Part shown: positions 44,948 to 54,014 of the stretch, piece by piece
How positions within the stretch are numbered: position 1 is the first letter of the stretch
How the letters are laid out: each line of letters starts with the position of its first letter
From: Flavobacteria bacterium BAL38
GTDB taxonomy: Bacteria > Bacteroidota > Bacteroidia > Flavobacteriales > Flavobacteriaceae
Length of the DNA: 64,000 nucleotides
Direction of reading: 5' to 3'
Assembly (NCBI GenBank): GCA_000169355.1
Contig: AAXX01000001.1
Location: 372,001 to 436,000 of the forward strand
Position numbers and translations under genes: made by a program
Notes under the pieces: model-generated
The model's input: only the letters and a program-made list of their open reading frames with translations
Databases searched by the model: none
Told to the model about the DNA's origin: nothing

Positions 44948-45397
44948 ATATAGAAATCTTTATATTAATAAAAGTTATTTTGATTAGAAGCGGTTAATAA
45001 ATCATCTTTCATAAATTCTAAAAAATAAAAAATGCCTAAAGTACACGACAATAGACAAATTAAATATTGGAGTAAATTATTTACTCTTATTGAATATTTA
45101 TTACAGATTTTTTTAATCATTTCAATGTCGAAAATCATAAAACTATAAAAGATTAATTGATTTAGTTTTTTTACGTGCCGCAAATTTAACTATTTCGATT
45201 GAGATTAAAAAATTTTTAATAAAAATCAGTAATCGAAGAAATATTAATTGCAATTACTCTGTTTTAGTAATAATTTTTTAATAAAAATGATTTAAATAAA
45301 GAAAAAATAGATAATTCGTAATTTAAAAGCAAAGTTTTATCAATTTATCAAAAAACAATATGCTATTTTAAAAAAGCATTAAAAATAAAGATTAAAA
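44948..45397. other. 450-base gene-free stretch upstream of acnB
   Basis: No credible gene. The one open frame (44965-45183, minus, 72 codons) has no family match and its start overlaps a minus-strand TAAATTTG box (45181-45188), a candidate -7 element for acnB without a clear -33 TTG. If that box is used, acnB has a leader of about 230 bases. The part near 45029 repeats half of the acnB terminator (AAAAAATGCCTAA), with no matching arm. The rest (45190-45397) is A/T-rich and featureless. Confidence 0.6.
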
Positions 45398-46504
45398 TTA
45401 TTTATTATCTCTCCAATTCATGATCGGTTTTTCGTAAAATCGGTACAAAATATAAGACAATAAAAAAGTAATTGTTAGATAAATTAAAGTAAAAAAGTGA
45501 CGTTCTGTAATAGACATTTGAGAAGTATCCATAAAAAACTTCAACAATTGCAATATGATGCTGTAATGAAGTAAATAAATAGAATATGAAATTTTGCTTA
45601 TTAATTCAACAGGATTGCTTAACGGATTTAGAAAAGATTTCCATTCAGAGAAGAAAGGAAGTAAAAACGCAAAAGCTACTGAAGTAATAGGCAAATACAA
45701 AACATTCCAAAAAAACGGATTTTGCTCAATTGTCAAATTCAATGGAATAATTCCGAACATTAAAAAGAATAAAATTCCGAAACCAATTAATGCAAATAAA
45801 CTTTTAAATTTAATCCAAATCCCTGAGTAATTTAAATACGCCCAAGCAGCTAAAACTCCAATTAAAACGGCATCAATTCGATAAATTAAAACTGATTTTA
45901 GATTTAAATTCCATTCTGATAAATTCGAAATTGTATGATGAAAATGATAATAAAACTTATTCGTCCAAAAAAACAAAATTAAAGCCAAAATAACGAGTAA
46001 AAACAATTTTGACTTGTTTTTTACTTTAGTTAACCCAATGATAAACAACGAAAATGGCAATAGTAAATACGTAAATTCTTCAATTGACAAACTCCAAGAT
46101 TCTGGAAAAAAATCAGGGGATTTAGATGAAAAATTTTGCAAAAAGAAAAAATAACTTCCAATATTTTCAATCGAAAATCCAAGAAAAAAAGCAATTAAAA
46201 TATTTAAAAGTAGTACTAAATAATAATTGGGTAATGTTCTAAACCAACGTCTTTTTAAGAAATGAAAAACTGATTTTAAAGTGAAATTTTCGTTGACAAA
46301 TGTTTTATACAGAATTGAACCAATTAAAAAACCACTTAAAACGAAAAAAAGCTCTACTCCCCAAAAACCAAAAAGTTCAAATAATAAATATATAAAATTA
46401 TCGCTTTTAGGATAAATCCAAAGTACATGAGAACATACAACCATTAAAATAGCAGCGGCTCTAAGCACATCTAAACCAAAGATTCTATTTTGAGAATTCA
46501 CCAT
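45398..46504 (-). CDS. Acyltransferase 3 family membrane protein
   Basis: A 368-residue inner-membrane protein with about ten helices. The N-terminal FGLDVLRAAAILMVVCSHVLW carries the conserved R/H pair of the acyltransferase-3 (OafA/NodX-type) family; the catalytic histidine is in CSHVLW. WGVELFFVLSGFLIG and FPESWSLSIEEFTYLLLP are further family phrases (E in SIEEF). Such enzymes O-acetylate surface glycans, LPS or peptidoglycan. It lies next to no glycan gene here. Downstream on the strand is a gene-free gap; upstream is the MoxR terminator. Confidence 0.9.
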   Translation of the reverse strand: MVNSQNRIFGLDVLRAAAILMVVCSHVLWIYPKSDNFIYLLFELFGFWGVELFFVLSGFLIGSILYKTFVNENFTLKSVFHFLKRRWFRTLPNYYLVLLLNILIAFFLGFSIENIGSYFFFLQNFSSKSPDFFPESWSLSIEEFTYLLLPFSLFIIGLTKVKNKSKLFLLVILALILFFWTNKFYYHFHHTISNLSEWNLNLKSVLIYRIDAVLIGVLAAWAYLNYSGIWIKFKSLFALIGFGILFFLMFGIIPLNLTIEQNPFFWNVLYLPITSVAFAFLLPFFSEWKSFLNPLSNPVELISKISYSIYLLHYSIILQLLKFFMDTSQMSITERHFFTLIYLTITFLLSYILYRFYEKPIMNWRDNK

Positions 46505-46537
46505 TAATATTTAAAATAGATTTATAAAAATAATAAA

Positions 46538-46560
46538 AAAAGCTGTTTAAAACAGCTTTT
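46538..46560 (-). terminator. Terminator overlapping the end of moxR-like gene
   Basis: AAAAGCTGTTT (46538-46548) pairs with AAACAGCTTTT (46550-46560) around one base. It covers the stop codon of the MoxR gene. Confidence 0.8.
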
Positions 46561-47500
46561 TAATAATATCTTCTTCTGAAATTCCTTCAGCATCGGCTTT
46601 ATAATTTTTCACAATACGGTGTCGGAGAATTCCTGTTGCAACCGCTTGAACATCTTCAATATCTGGGGAAAATTTTCCATTAAAAGCAGCGTTAGTTTTA
46701 GCCGCTAAAATTAAATTTTGAGAAGCACGAGGACCAGCACCCCAATCGATATACATTTTTACAAATTCATTTGACAATGGATTATCTGGACGAGTTTTGC
46801 TTACTAACGAAACTGCATATTCAATCACATTATCAGCCACAGGAATTTTACGAATTACATTTTGAAAATCGATAATTTCTTGAGCCGAAAATAATGAATT
46901 TACAACCGGTTTTAAATCGGATGTTGTTGCTTTTACCACATCTACTTCCTCTTGGAAACTTGGATAATCTAATTTAATAGCAAACATAAAACGGTCTAAT
47001 TGTGCTTCTGGTAACGGATATGTTCCTTCTTGCTCAATTGGGTTTTGGGTTGCTAATACAAAATAAGGCAAATCTAATTTATAATGATGTCCGGCAACCG
47101 TTACAGCACGTTCTTGCATGGCTTCTAACAAAGCTGCCTGGGTTTTTGGAGGCGTTCTATTAATTTCGTCTGCCAAGATAATGTTTGAGAAAATTGGACC
47201 TTTTATAAACTTAAAATGACGATTTTCATCTAAAATTTCACTTCCTAATATATCAGAAGGCATTAAATCGGGTGTAAACTGAATGCGTTTAAAATCTAAT
47301 CCTAAAGCTTTAGAAATCGTATTTACCATTAGTGTTTTTGCTAAACCTGGCACACCGACTAATAAAGCATGACCGCCAGAAAAAATACTTAATACAATTT
47401 GGTGTACTACTTCATCCTGACCCACAATTACTTTTGCAATCTCTTGTTTTAAAGCTTTTTGTCTTTGAACTAATTCCTGAATAGCTGCTACGTCTGACAT
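46547..47500 (-). CDS. MoxR family AAA+ ATPase
   Basis: A 317-residue MoxR ATPase. Walker A is GVPGLAKT (49-56), Walker B is IILADEINRTPPKTQAALL (about 110-128), sensor 1 is LATQNPIEQEGTYPLPEAQL, and the C-terminal lid has DWGAGPRASQNLILAA (arginine finger region). MoxR proteins usually act with a von Willebrand A-domain partner as metal-dependent chaperones or envelope-stress factors; the usual BatA/DUF58 partners are not adjacent here. Instead it follows the SurA-type chaperone operon (81-base gap with a weak terminator), which suggests a shared envelope-quality role. Confidence 0.93.
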   Translation of the reverse strand: MSDVAAIQELVQRQKALKQEIAKVIVGQDEVVHQIVLSIFSGGHALLVGVPGLAKTLMVNTISKALGLDFKRIQFTPDLMPSDILGSEILDENRHFKFIKGPIFSNIILADEINRTPPKTQAALLEAMQERAVTVAGHHYKLDLPYFVLATQNPIEQEGTYPLPEAQLDRFMFAIKLDYPSFQEEVDVVKATTSDLKPVVNSLFSAQEIIDFQNVIRKIPVADNVIEYAVSLVSKTRPDNPLSNEFVKMYIDWGAGPRASQNLILAAKTNAAFNGKFSPDIEDVQAVATGILRHRIVKNYKADAEGISEEDIIKKLF

Positions 47501-47548
47501 AATTTATTTTAAGTATTAAAAAACTAAATTAAGAAAAAAAATTATAAA

Positions 47549-47573
47549 AAACCCTCTGAAAATTCAAAGGGTC
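47549..47573 (-). terminator. Weak terminator after the SurA-type operon
   Basis: ACCCT (47551-47555) pairs with AGGGT (47568-47572), extended by TGAA/TTCA after a mismatch; a T-rich run follows on the minus strand. Some readthrough into the MoxR gene is likely. Confidence 0.55.
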
Positions 47574-47580
47574 ATCTGTT

Positions 47581-48936
47581 TTATTTTTTAAACCAATTGT
47601 TGGCAAAATCACAATCTTTATAATCATCAGAAATTTTAATGTAAGTTTCTTTGATTTTTTCTTCTGTCCACTTTGCTATTTCTTTGATTTGCTTATCTCT
47701 AAGTGCTAATTCTTTAATTTTAATATAATCTCTAGAAAAATCTGCCTGATGTTCTTCAATTCTATTATTAACAGTAATTATTTTATAAAATTTACCAGCT
47801 CCTCTTTCTTCATCTAGGATAGGCAATGAAATTTCATTATCCTTTAAACTTGAAACCTGAGCATATAAGGTTGGATCCATTTTAGTTAACTCAAAACGCG
47901 GCTCCATTGTTCTTGGATTTAACAAAACACCTCCATTATTACGTGTTTCTTTTTGATCTGAAGATGATTTTGCAGCATCAGAAAAGCTAATTTCGTTGTT
48001 TATAATCTTATTTCGTATTTGTTCAATTTTTTCTTTAGCATCTTTCATTGCCTGAATTGAAACTTTAGGAGAAATTAAAATATGACGCAACTCAACTTCT
48101 TGTCCTTTAATTTTTTCTACTTTAATTATGTGATATCCAAATTCTGTTTCAAAAGGCTCTGATATTTCACCTTCAGCCAAACTAAAAGCTACATCTTTAA
48201 ACTCTTTAACAAAAGCTGTTTTACGATTCATTTTATAAAAACCACCATTAGAACTTGAACCTGGATCTTCTGAAAACAAAACGGCTTTACTAAAGAAACT
48301 TGACCCATTAATTACATCCTGACGGATTTCATTTAATTTATCAATCACCCTTTTCTTCTCATCTTCGCCAACAACAGGATTAACTACTATTTGAGCTACT
48401 TCCATTTCTGCTCCAAATGTTGGAATCTCATCTGCAGGAATGCCTTTAAAAAAATTACGAACTTCTTCTGGAGTAATTTCAACAGATTCTAAAATCTTTT
48501 TCTGCATCTGATCTGTAAGTTTATTCATCTTTACAGCATCAAAAAAATGACTTCTAAGTTCTTCTACATTTTTTTTGTTATAATATTTAACAACCTTATC
48601 TATAGAACCTATTTGCTCAACGGCTGCATCTAATTGTTCATTTAAAAATGAATTTACTTCTGCATCAGTTACAATGATACTATCTTGAATTGCATGGTGC
48701 GCATATAATCTATCTTCTAATTGCTTTCCAAAAAGTTCACAGCGTGTAATATTTTTAACATCTACTCCTTGTGCTTTTAGTGTAATATAATCTAAATCGA
48801 TATCAGAATCTAATACCACATAATCACCAACTACTCCAACTACACCATCTACTTTTACTTTTTTTGGTTGCGCAAATACTGCTGTTGATGTAATGAATAG
48901 TAAAGCTAAAAGTATTCTCTTATTTATAAATTTCAT
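47581..48936 (-). CDS. SurA-type periplasmic prolyl isomerase/chaperone
   Basis: A 451-residue periplasmic protein. Signal peptide ILLALLFITSTAVFAQ, SurA N-terminal domain (VDGVVGVVGDYVVLDSDIDL), then two parvulin-like domains (about 175-275, with FFSKAVLFSEDPGSSSNGG and FETEFGYHIIKVEK; about 280-390, with RHILISP and NNGGVLLN). It is the best SurA match of the three neighbouring genes and probably helps fold outer-membrane proteins. ATG 48936 starts the signal peptide; an in-frame ATG at 48960 would put eight polar residues before it. Its start overlaps the preceding gene by 17 bases. Confidence 0.92.
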   Translation of the reverse strand: MKFINKRILLALLFITSTAVFAQPKKVKVDGVVGVVGDYVVLDSDIDLDYITLKAQGVDVKNITRCELFGKQLEDRLYAHHAIQDSIIVTDAEVNSFLNEQLDAAVEQIGSIDKVVKYYNKKNVEELRSHFFDAVKMNKLTDQMQKKILESVEITPEEVRNFFKGIPADEIPTFGAEMEVAQIVVNPVVGEDEKKRVIDKLNEIRQDVINGSSFFSKAVLFSEDPGSSSNGGFYKMNRKTAFVKEFKDVAFSLAEGEISEPFETEFGYHIIKVEKIKGQEVELRHILISPKVSIQAMKDAKEKIEQIRNKIINNEISFSDAAKSSSDQKETRNNGGVLLNPRTMEPRFELTKMDPTLYAQVSSLKDNEISLPILDEERGAGKFYKIITVNNRIEEHQADFSRDYIKIKELALRDKQIKEIAKWTEEKIKETYIKISDDYKDCDFANNWFKK

Positions 48937-49771
48937 AATTATTGTCTTTGATTGCGTCATTCGTAATCTCTTTTTCTAAAGTGTTAATTAATTCTAATTT
49001 TCTATTATTGATAATAATTTGCTTAATTGTAGGTTTTAAAAATTCTAATGGAGTTGCACTATCTTTCGGCAAAACTTTATTCACTTTTACTAACCAAACA
49101 GTAGTTGAATCTGGATACTGGAAATTCATACCACTAGTTATATATTTTTGTTTATTCTCTAAATTGATAAAAGAAATTTTCTCAAATACTTGATTAATAT
49201 CTACCCAAATTGAATCGTTAAAAGCATAACTTTTAAATTGAATAGCCATTTGTTCTAACTCCTTTTTGTCTTTCGTGGTAAAGGAACTAAACTTTGATTT
49301 AATTTTTGCAAATTTTGGATTTTCTTTAACTAAATTAATGTATCGCAACTTCACTAATTCATTAGAATTTTTAAAATACTGCTTATTTTTATTGTAATAA
49401 TCTACAATTTGATTTTCGGTTACCACAGTATCTATTTGTCTTATTACCAAATTTTCTAAATAAGCTTTTGTATATAAATCTACTTTATATTGCTCCATTA
49501 AAATAGTAAATTCATCTAGTTTTTCTTTACTAATATTTTTTTCGGCAGCCTCAAAAAGGATTTTTTGTGTTGCCCATCTTTCTATAAAAGAATTAACAAT
49601 AGAAATACTATCTTGTTTAGATGTTCCTTTTGGAACTAAATTTAAAATATCTGATTCAAACAGGTAACTTTCTCCTACACGCGCAATTGCTTTTGGCTTC
49701 TTTGGTGCTTTAAAATAATCGCACGAAGTAACCATAAGGGAAAGAATAATTATTTGAAACCAATACTTCAT
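48920..49771 (-). CDS. SurA-like lipoprotein without a clear isomerase domain
   Basis: A 283-residue lipoprotein: MKYWFQIIILSLMVTSCDYF, lipid cysteine at residue 17. Residues 30-135 look like the SurA N-terminal chaperone domain (AIARVGESYLFESDILNLVP, IVNSFIERWATQKILFEAA). Where parvulin would be, only the ELVKLRYINLVKENPKFAKI strand and WLVKVNKVLP remain, so the isomerase site appears lost. Cotranscribed between two parvulin proteins (start one base before the previous stop site, 17-base overlap with the next), it may be a membrane-tethered chaperone partner. Confidence 0.85.
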   Translation of the reverse strand: MKYWFQIIILSLMVTSCDYFKAPKKPKAIARVGESYLFESDILNLVPKGTSKQDSISIVNSFIERWATQKILFEAAEKNISKEKLDEFTILMEQYKVDLYTKAYLENLVIRQIDTVVTENQIVDYYNKNKQYFKNSNELVKLRYINLVKENPKFAKIKSKFSSFTTKDKKELEQMAIQFKSYAFNDSIWVDINQVFEKISFINLENKQKYITSGMNFQYPDSTTVWLVKVNKVLPKDSATPLEFLKPTIKQIIINNRKLELINTLEKEITNDAIKDNNYEIYK

Positions 49772-51733
49772 TTAGTTTTTTAATTGACTTTTTACTTTAG
49801 CAAATACATCCTGATTTACTTGAATGTTAAACTCACTTTTTAATTCATCAACCCAATTGTTCTCTAAATATTGTTGGTAATCACTTATCGCTTTTCCTTT
49901 ACATTCAGACAACTCTTTTGCTCCAGCTGGTTTCTCATCTGTAATGTTTACAACAAAAAAGTATTGATCTTTAGACACTATAGAAGTTACCCCTTTAGAT
50001 AAGTTTTCAAATTGAGATAAAACATCATAATCTTCTTCATACATTCCAGATTTAGACATGATATTTACTTTACCATCTTTATTTAATTGCTCTCTAATAT
50101 ATTCTAACGATTTTCCTTTTTTAAGAAACTTTTGCGCTTTTTCTACTATTTTTTTATCTGTTGAAGACAAAATATCAGCACTATAACGCTTTTTCCATTG
50201 GTAATTTTTAATATTATTTGCAAAATAATTATGTAAACCAATAGTGTCATTTTTAGCTCTGTTCCAAATTTCTTTTTCCATCAAATCAAACAACAATAAA
50301 CCATCTCGGTATTCATCCATTACGTTTTTAAATTCAGGAAATTCATTCTCTAAATTTTCATTATAATAGGCAATTAATTGTTCTTCCGTGAATTTTTCAA
50401 ACAATTCATCAACTAATCTAACAATAGGTTTTGTTTTAATGTTTGACTTTTGTTTGGCAGCAATAAAATCTAAAAATAATTTAGCGTTTATTTTTTTATC
50501 TTTATTTATAACTAAAACATCACCATTTAATTCTTTAGATTTCTCTGGAACTACCCAAGTTTGAGAATAAAAATCATCATTTACAGCTGCTTTAATTTTA
50601 GCAATTATTTTTGCATCTTTAGTTATAGTGTATTTATCTCTTAATTTTTTAGCTAAAGAATTTGTAATCAATAAAGAGCGCTCGTCTTTTCTGATTTTTT
50701 CTTCTAACTCAAATTTCATTTCATCAAATGAACGAACAGGATGTTTTTCAATTAATTTAACAATATGCCAACCAAATTGCGATTGAAATGGTACAGAAAT
50801 TTGATCTTTTTCTTTCAATTCAAAAGCCACATTTTCAAATTCTTCAGAACTTAATTGACCTGAACCAAAACGTTGTAAAACACCACCTTTTGGAGCTGAT
50901 GATTTATCTTCTGAGAATTGTTGTGCTAAGCTTTCAAAAGCTTCTCCTTGCTGAATTTTTTTATAAATATCATCAATGGTTGTTTTTGCTTTTTCGTTTT
51001 GAGCCGCATCATTTTGTTTTACTATCATAATGTGAGCTACAGTAACTTCGCCTCTATTTACTCTTTTATCTAACACTTTTACAATATGATATCCAAAACG
51101 AGTTCTAAAAGGTTTTGAAACCTGACCCACTTTTGTATTGTATGCAGCATTTTCAAACGGATATACCATTCTAAAAGCAGAAAAATAACCTAAATCTCCG
51201 TTATTTTCTTTTACAGAAGGATCTTCAGATGTTTGCTGAGCAACAGTAATAAAATCTTCGCCAGCATCTAATCTTCTTTTAATTTCGATAACTTTATTAT
51301 ATGCTTTTAATGTATCCTGAGGCAGTGCTCCTTCATCTACTAATACTAAAATATGTGAAGCTCTAACTTCTTGTTGCATTCTATCATACGCTTCTTTTAC
51401 TAATTCGTTTGTTACTTTAGAATCATTTACATAATTCTTAGACAATTGATTTCTGTATGATTTTAATTCGTTTTGATAATTTAATCCATTTTGCAAACCT
51501 ATTTTATTTGCTTTTTCAACTTTCAATTTATATCCCAGAAATAAATCTAAGTATTTATCTAAATCTTTCTGAGAATCATCTTTTACTAAATCTAAGTTTT
51601 TATTATATACTCGTACGAATTCATCGTTATAGTAAGGATGATTATCAATAGTAAATAAAACTTCTTTTGTTTGAGCCGATAAAAAGGCAGACACAAACAA
51701 AAAAGAAAAAATAAGTAGGCGACTAATTTTCAT
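49772..51733 (-). CDS. Parvulin-domain periplasmic prolyl isomerase, 653 aa
   Basis: The first gene of the three-gene operon. Signal peptide LIFSFLFVSAFLSAQ, then an N-terminal helical domain (30-120). Two parvulin domains: about 122-225 (RASHILVLVDEG, TSEDPSVKENNGDLGYF, FRTRFGYHIVKVLDKR) and 228-330 (VAHIMIVKQND, SEDKSSAPKGGVLQRF, FQSQFGWHIVKLIEKH). The remaining 320 residues are helical with no named domain (WVVPEKSKELNGDVLVINKD), far longer than E. coli SurA or PpiD. Likely an outer-membrane-protein folding factor in the periplasm. It is divergent from prfC. Confidence 0.92.
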   Translation of the reverse strand: MKISRLLIFSFLFVSAFLSAQTKEVLFTIDNHPYYNDEFVRVYNKNLDLVKDDSQKDLDKYLDLFLGYKLKVEKANKIGLQNGLNYQNELKSYRNQLSKNYVNDSKVTNELVKEAYDRMQQEVRASHILVLVDEGALPQDTLKAYNKVIEIKRRLDAGEDFITVAQQTSEDPSVKENNGDLGYFSAFRMVYPFENAAYNTKVGQVSKPFRTRFGYHIVKVLDKRVNRGEVTVAHIMIVKQNDAAQNEKAKTTIDDIYKKIQQGEAFESLAQQFSEDKSSAPKGGVLQRFGSGQLSSEEFENVAFELKEKDQISVPFQSQFGWHIVKLIEKHPVRSFDEMKFELEEKIRKDERSLLITNSLAKKLRDKYTITKDAKIIAKIKAAVNDDFYSQTWVVPEKSKELNGDVLVINKDKKINAKLFLDFIAAKQKSNIKTKPIVRLVDELFEKFTEEQLIAYYNENLENEFPEFKNVMDEYRDGLLLFDLMEKEIWNRAKNDTIGLHNYFANNIKNYQWKKRYSADILSSTDKKIVEKAQKFLKKGKSLEYIREQLNKDGKVNIMSKSGMYEEDYDVLSQFENLSKGVTSIVSKDQYFFVVNITDEKPAGAKELSECKGKAISDYQQYLENNWVDELKSEFNIQVNQDVFAKVKSQLKN

Positions 51734-51860
51734 AATTATTTATACATTTTAAGTTGTAATCGACAAAAATAACAATTCGAGACTATTCCACAACATTTAT
51801 AAGCGAGTATTAACAGAAAATTCTGCAAAAAAAAGTTACTTTTGCACAAAATTTTGAATA

Positions 51861-53456
51861 ATGAGTTTTATAGAAGAAATAGCAAGAAGACGAACTTTTG
51901 GAATTATCTCGCATCCTGATGCTGGAAAAACAACTTTAACTGAAAAATTATTGTTGTTTGGAGGTGCTATTCAAGAAGCTGGAGCCGTAAAAAGTAACAA
52001 AATTAAAAAAGGAGCTACTTCCGATTTCATGGAAATTGAAAGACAAAGAGGAATTTCGGTAGCAACTTCTGTATTGGCTTTTAACTATCAAAACAAAAAA
52101 ATAAACATCTTAGATACACCTGGTCACAAAGACTTTGCCGAAGATACATTTAGAACCTTAACAGCTGTTGATAGTGTTATCGTAGTTATCGACGTAGCAA
52201 AAGGAGTTGAGGAACAAACTGAAAAATTGGTTGAAGTTTGTAGAATGCGAAACATTCCTATGATTGTTTTTATTAACAAATTAGACCGTGAAGGTAAAGA
52301 TGCTTTTGACTTAATGGATGAAGTGGAGCAAAAATTAAAACTTCGCGTAACACCATTAAGTTTTCCAATTGGAATGGGATACGATTTTCAAGGAATTTAC
52401 AATATTTGGGAAAAGAACATCAACCTTTTTGAAGGTGATAGTCGTAAAAATATTGAAGAAACCATTGCTTTTTCTGATATTGCTAGTAAAGAATTAGAAG
52501 GAATTATTGGCGAAAAACCAGCAAATCGCTTACGTGAAGAACTAGAATTAATTGAAGAAGTATATCCTGCATTTAGCAGAGAAGAATACCTTTCTGGAGA
52601 TTTACAACCTGTATTTTTTGGTTCGGCATTAAATAATTTTGGAGTTCGCGAATTGTTAGATTGTTTTGTAGATATTGCACCCACACCAAGAGCTAAAGAA
52701 TCTGATACTCGTATAGTAAATCCGGAAGAAGAAAAATTAAGCGGATTTGTATTTAAAATTCATGCCAACATGGATCCAAAACACAGAGACCGTTTGGCAT
52801 TCATTAAAATTGTATCGGGAACTTTTGAAAAAAACAAACCCTATTTGCATGTTCGTTTAGGAAAGAATTTAAAATTCTCGAGTCCGAATGCTTTTTTTGC
52901 TGAGAAAAAAGAAATTGTAGATATATCGTATCCTGGTGATATTGTAGGTTTACATGACACTGGAAACTTTAAAATTGGTGATACACTAACGGAAGGAGAA
53001 AAAATGAATTTCCAAGGAATTCCAAGTTTCTCTCCAGAGCATTTTCGTTATATTAACAATGCCGATCCTTTAAAAGCCAAACAATTAGAAAAAGGTGTTG
53101 ACCAATTAATGGACGAAGGTGTAGCCCAATTGTTTACTTTAGAAATGAACGGAAGAAAAGTAATTGGAACCGTAGGAGCACTTCAATACGAAGTTATTCA
53201 ATACCGTTTAGAGCATGAATATGGAGCAAAATGTAATTACGAAAACTTCCCCGCTTTTAAAGCGTGTTGGGTAAAACCTCAAGATCCTAAAAATGTAGAA
53301 TTTGCCGAATTTAAACGTGTGAAACAAAAATTCTTAGGTCATGATAAATATGGCCAGTTGGTGTTCTTAGCTGATAGTGATTTCTCTATTCAAATGACCC
53401 AACAGAAATATCCAACTGTAGAACTGTTCTTTACTTCGGATTATCAGAAGAGATAA
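51861..53456 (+). CDS. prfC: Peptide chain release factor 3
   Basis: A 531-residue class II release factor GTPase that recycles RF1/RF2. G1 SHPDAGKTTL (17-26), switch I RQRGISV (about 66-72), G3 DTPGHKDFAE (about 92-101), G4 NKLDREG (about 146-152), then domains II and III (GTVGALQYEVIQYRLEHEYG). The longer, EF-G-like insert VEEQTEKLVEVCR distinguishes it from TypA. Length is typical (about 530). TACTTTTG at 51837-51844 is a candidate -7 box. Terminated at 53461. Confidence 0.97.
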   Translation: MSFIEEIARRRTFGIISHPDAGKTTLTEKLLLFGGAIQEAGAVKSNKIKKGATSDFMEIERQRGISVATSVLAFNYQNKKINILDTPGHKDFAEDTFRTLTAVDSVIVVIDVAKGVEEQTEKLVEVCRMRNIPMIVFINKLDREGKDAFDLMDEVEQKLKLRVTPLSFPIGMGYDFQGIYNIWEKNINLFEGDSRKNIEETIAFSDIASKELEGIIGEKPANRLREELELIEEVYPAFSREEYLSGDLQPVFFGSALNNFGVRELLDCFVDIAPTPRAKESDTRIVNPEEEKLSGFVFKIHANMDPKHRDRLAFIKIVSGTFEKNKPYLHVRLGKNLKFSSPNAFFAEKKEIVDISYPGDIVGLHDTGNFKIGDTLTEGEKMNFQGIPSFSPEHFRYINNADPLKAKQLEKGVDQLMDEGVAQLFTLEMNGRKVIGTVGALQYEVIQYRLEHEYGAKCNYENFPAFKACWVKPQDPKNVEFAEFKRVKQKFLGHDKYGQLVFLADSDFSIQMTQQKYPTVELFFTSDYQKR

Positions 53457-53460
53457 AAGA

Positions 53461-53487
53461 AAAGCCGTTTCGTTTGAAATGGCTTTT
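53461..53487 (+). terminator. Terminator of prfC
   Basis: AAAGCCGTTTC pairs with GAAATGGCTTT with one mismatch around GTTT, followed by Ts. Confidence 0.85.
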
Positions 53488-53511
53488 TTGTTTATAGAAA
53501 TCTACGGCTTT

Positions 53512-53904
53512 CTATTCTCTTATAAATTTACCTGAATAACATTGAACATGTAAATCTATTCTACAAATAAAATAATATTCATTTTCTTCAACTTTATAAA
53601 TTTCAAAATAAGGCTTTTGCTGTAATAACATTTTTTGTAAATCTGTAAGTTTTGATTCATCAATAATTTCATCATTTTCAAGACTAAAACTACAATCTGA
53701 AATTTTTATAATTTTAAAATCTCTCTTTATCTCATTTTCAAATTTATAATAAACATTTCCTTTTATTTCAAAACTATATTTTGGATAATTTTTAAAAACT
53801 GAATCATATTCAACCCTATATTTTCCATCTTTAAGCATATGACAATTTTGTGCCTGAACTGAAGCCAAACTAACTAAAAACAATATAAAAAATAGATACT
53901 TCAT
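53512..53904 (-). CDS. Small secreted hypothetical protein
   Basis: A 130-residue protein with a signal peptide (YLFFILFLVSLASVQAQ). The mature part begins NCHMLKDGKYRVEYDSVFKN and has four cysteines (in NCHM, SDCSF, FICRI and VQCYS), which could form disulphides in the periplasm. Mostly beta strand in pattern. No known family recognised. It stands alone between two terminators. Confidence 0.75.
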   Translation of the reverse strand: MKYLFFILFLVSLASVQAQNCHMLKDGKYRVEYDSVFKNYPKYSFEIKGNVYYKFENEIKRDFKIIKISDCSFSLENDEIIDESKLTDLQKMLLQQKPYFEIYKVEENEYYFICRIDLHVQCYSGKFIRE

Positions 53905-53974
53905 ATTTTTTTATGATTCAAACATTAAATAAATTTAATAGCAATTTCAAATATAAGAATTTTCACAAATAAAA

Positions 53975-53998
53975 AAGACCTGAAAAATTTCAGGTCTT
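53975..53998 (-). terminator. Terminator of folD
   Basis: AAGACCTGAAA (53975-53985) pairs with TTTCAGGTCTT (53988-53998) around a two-base loop, with A's preceding on the plus strand (Ts on the minus). Confidence 0.85.
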
Positions 53999-54014
53999 AG
54001 TATTTATTCTTGCA

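Noticed and set aside
44965..45183. 72-codon minus-strand reading frame upstream of acnB
   Set aside because: Its start lies inside a promoter box, composition is that of A/T-rich non-coding DNA, and no family pattern is visible.
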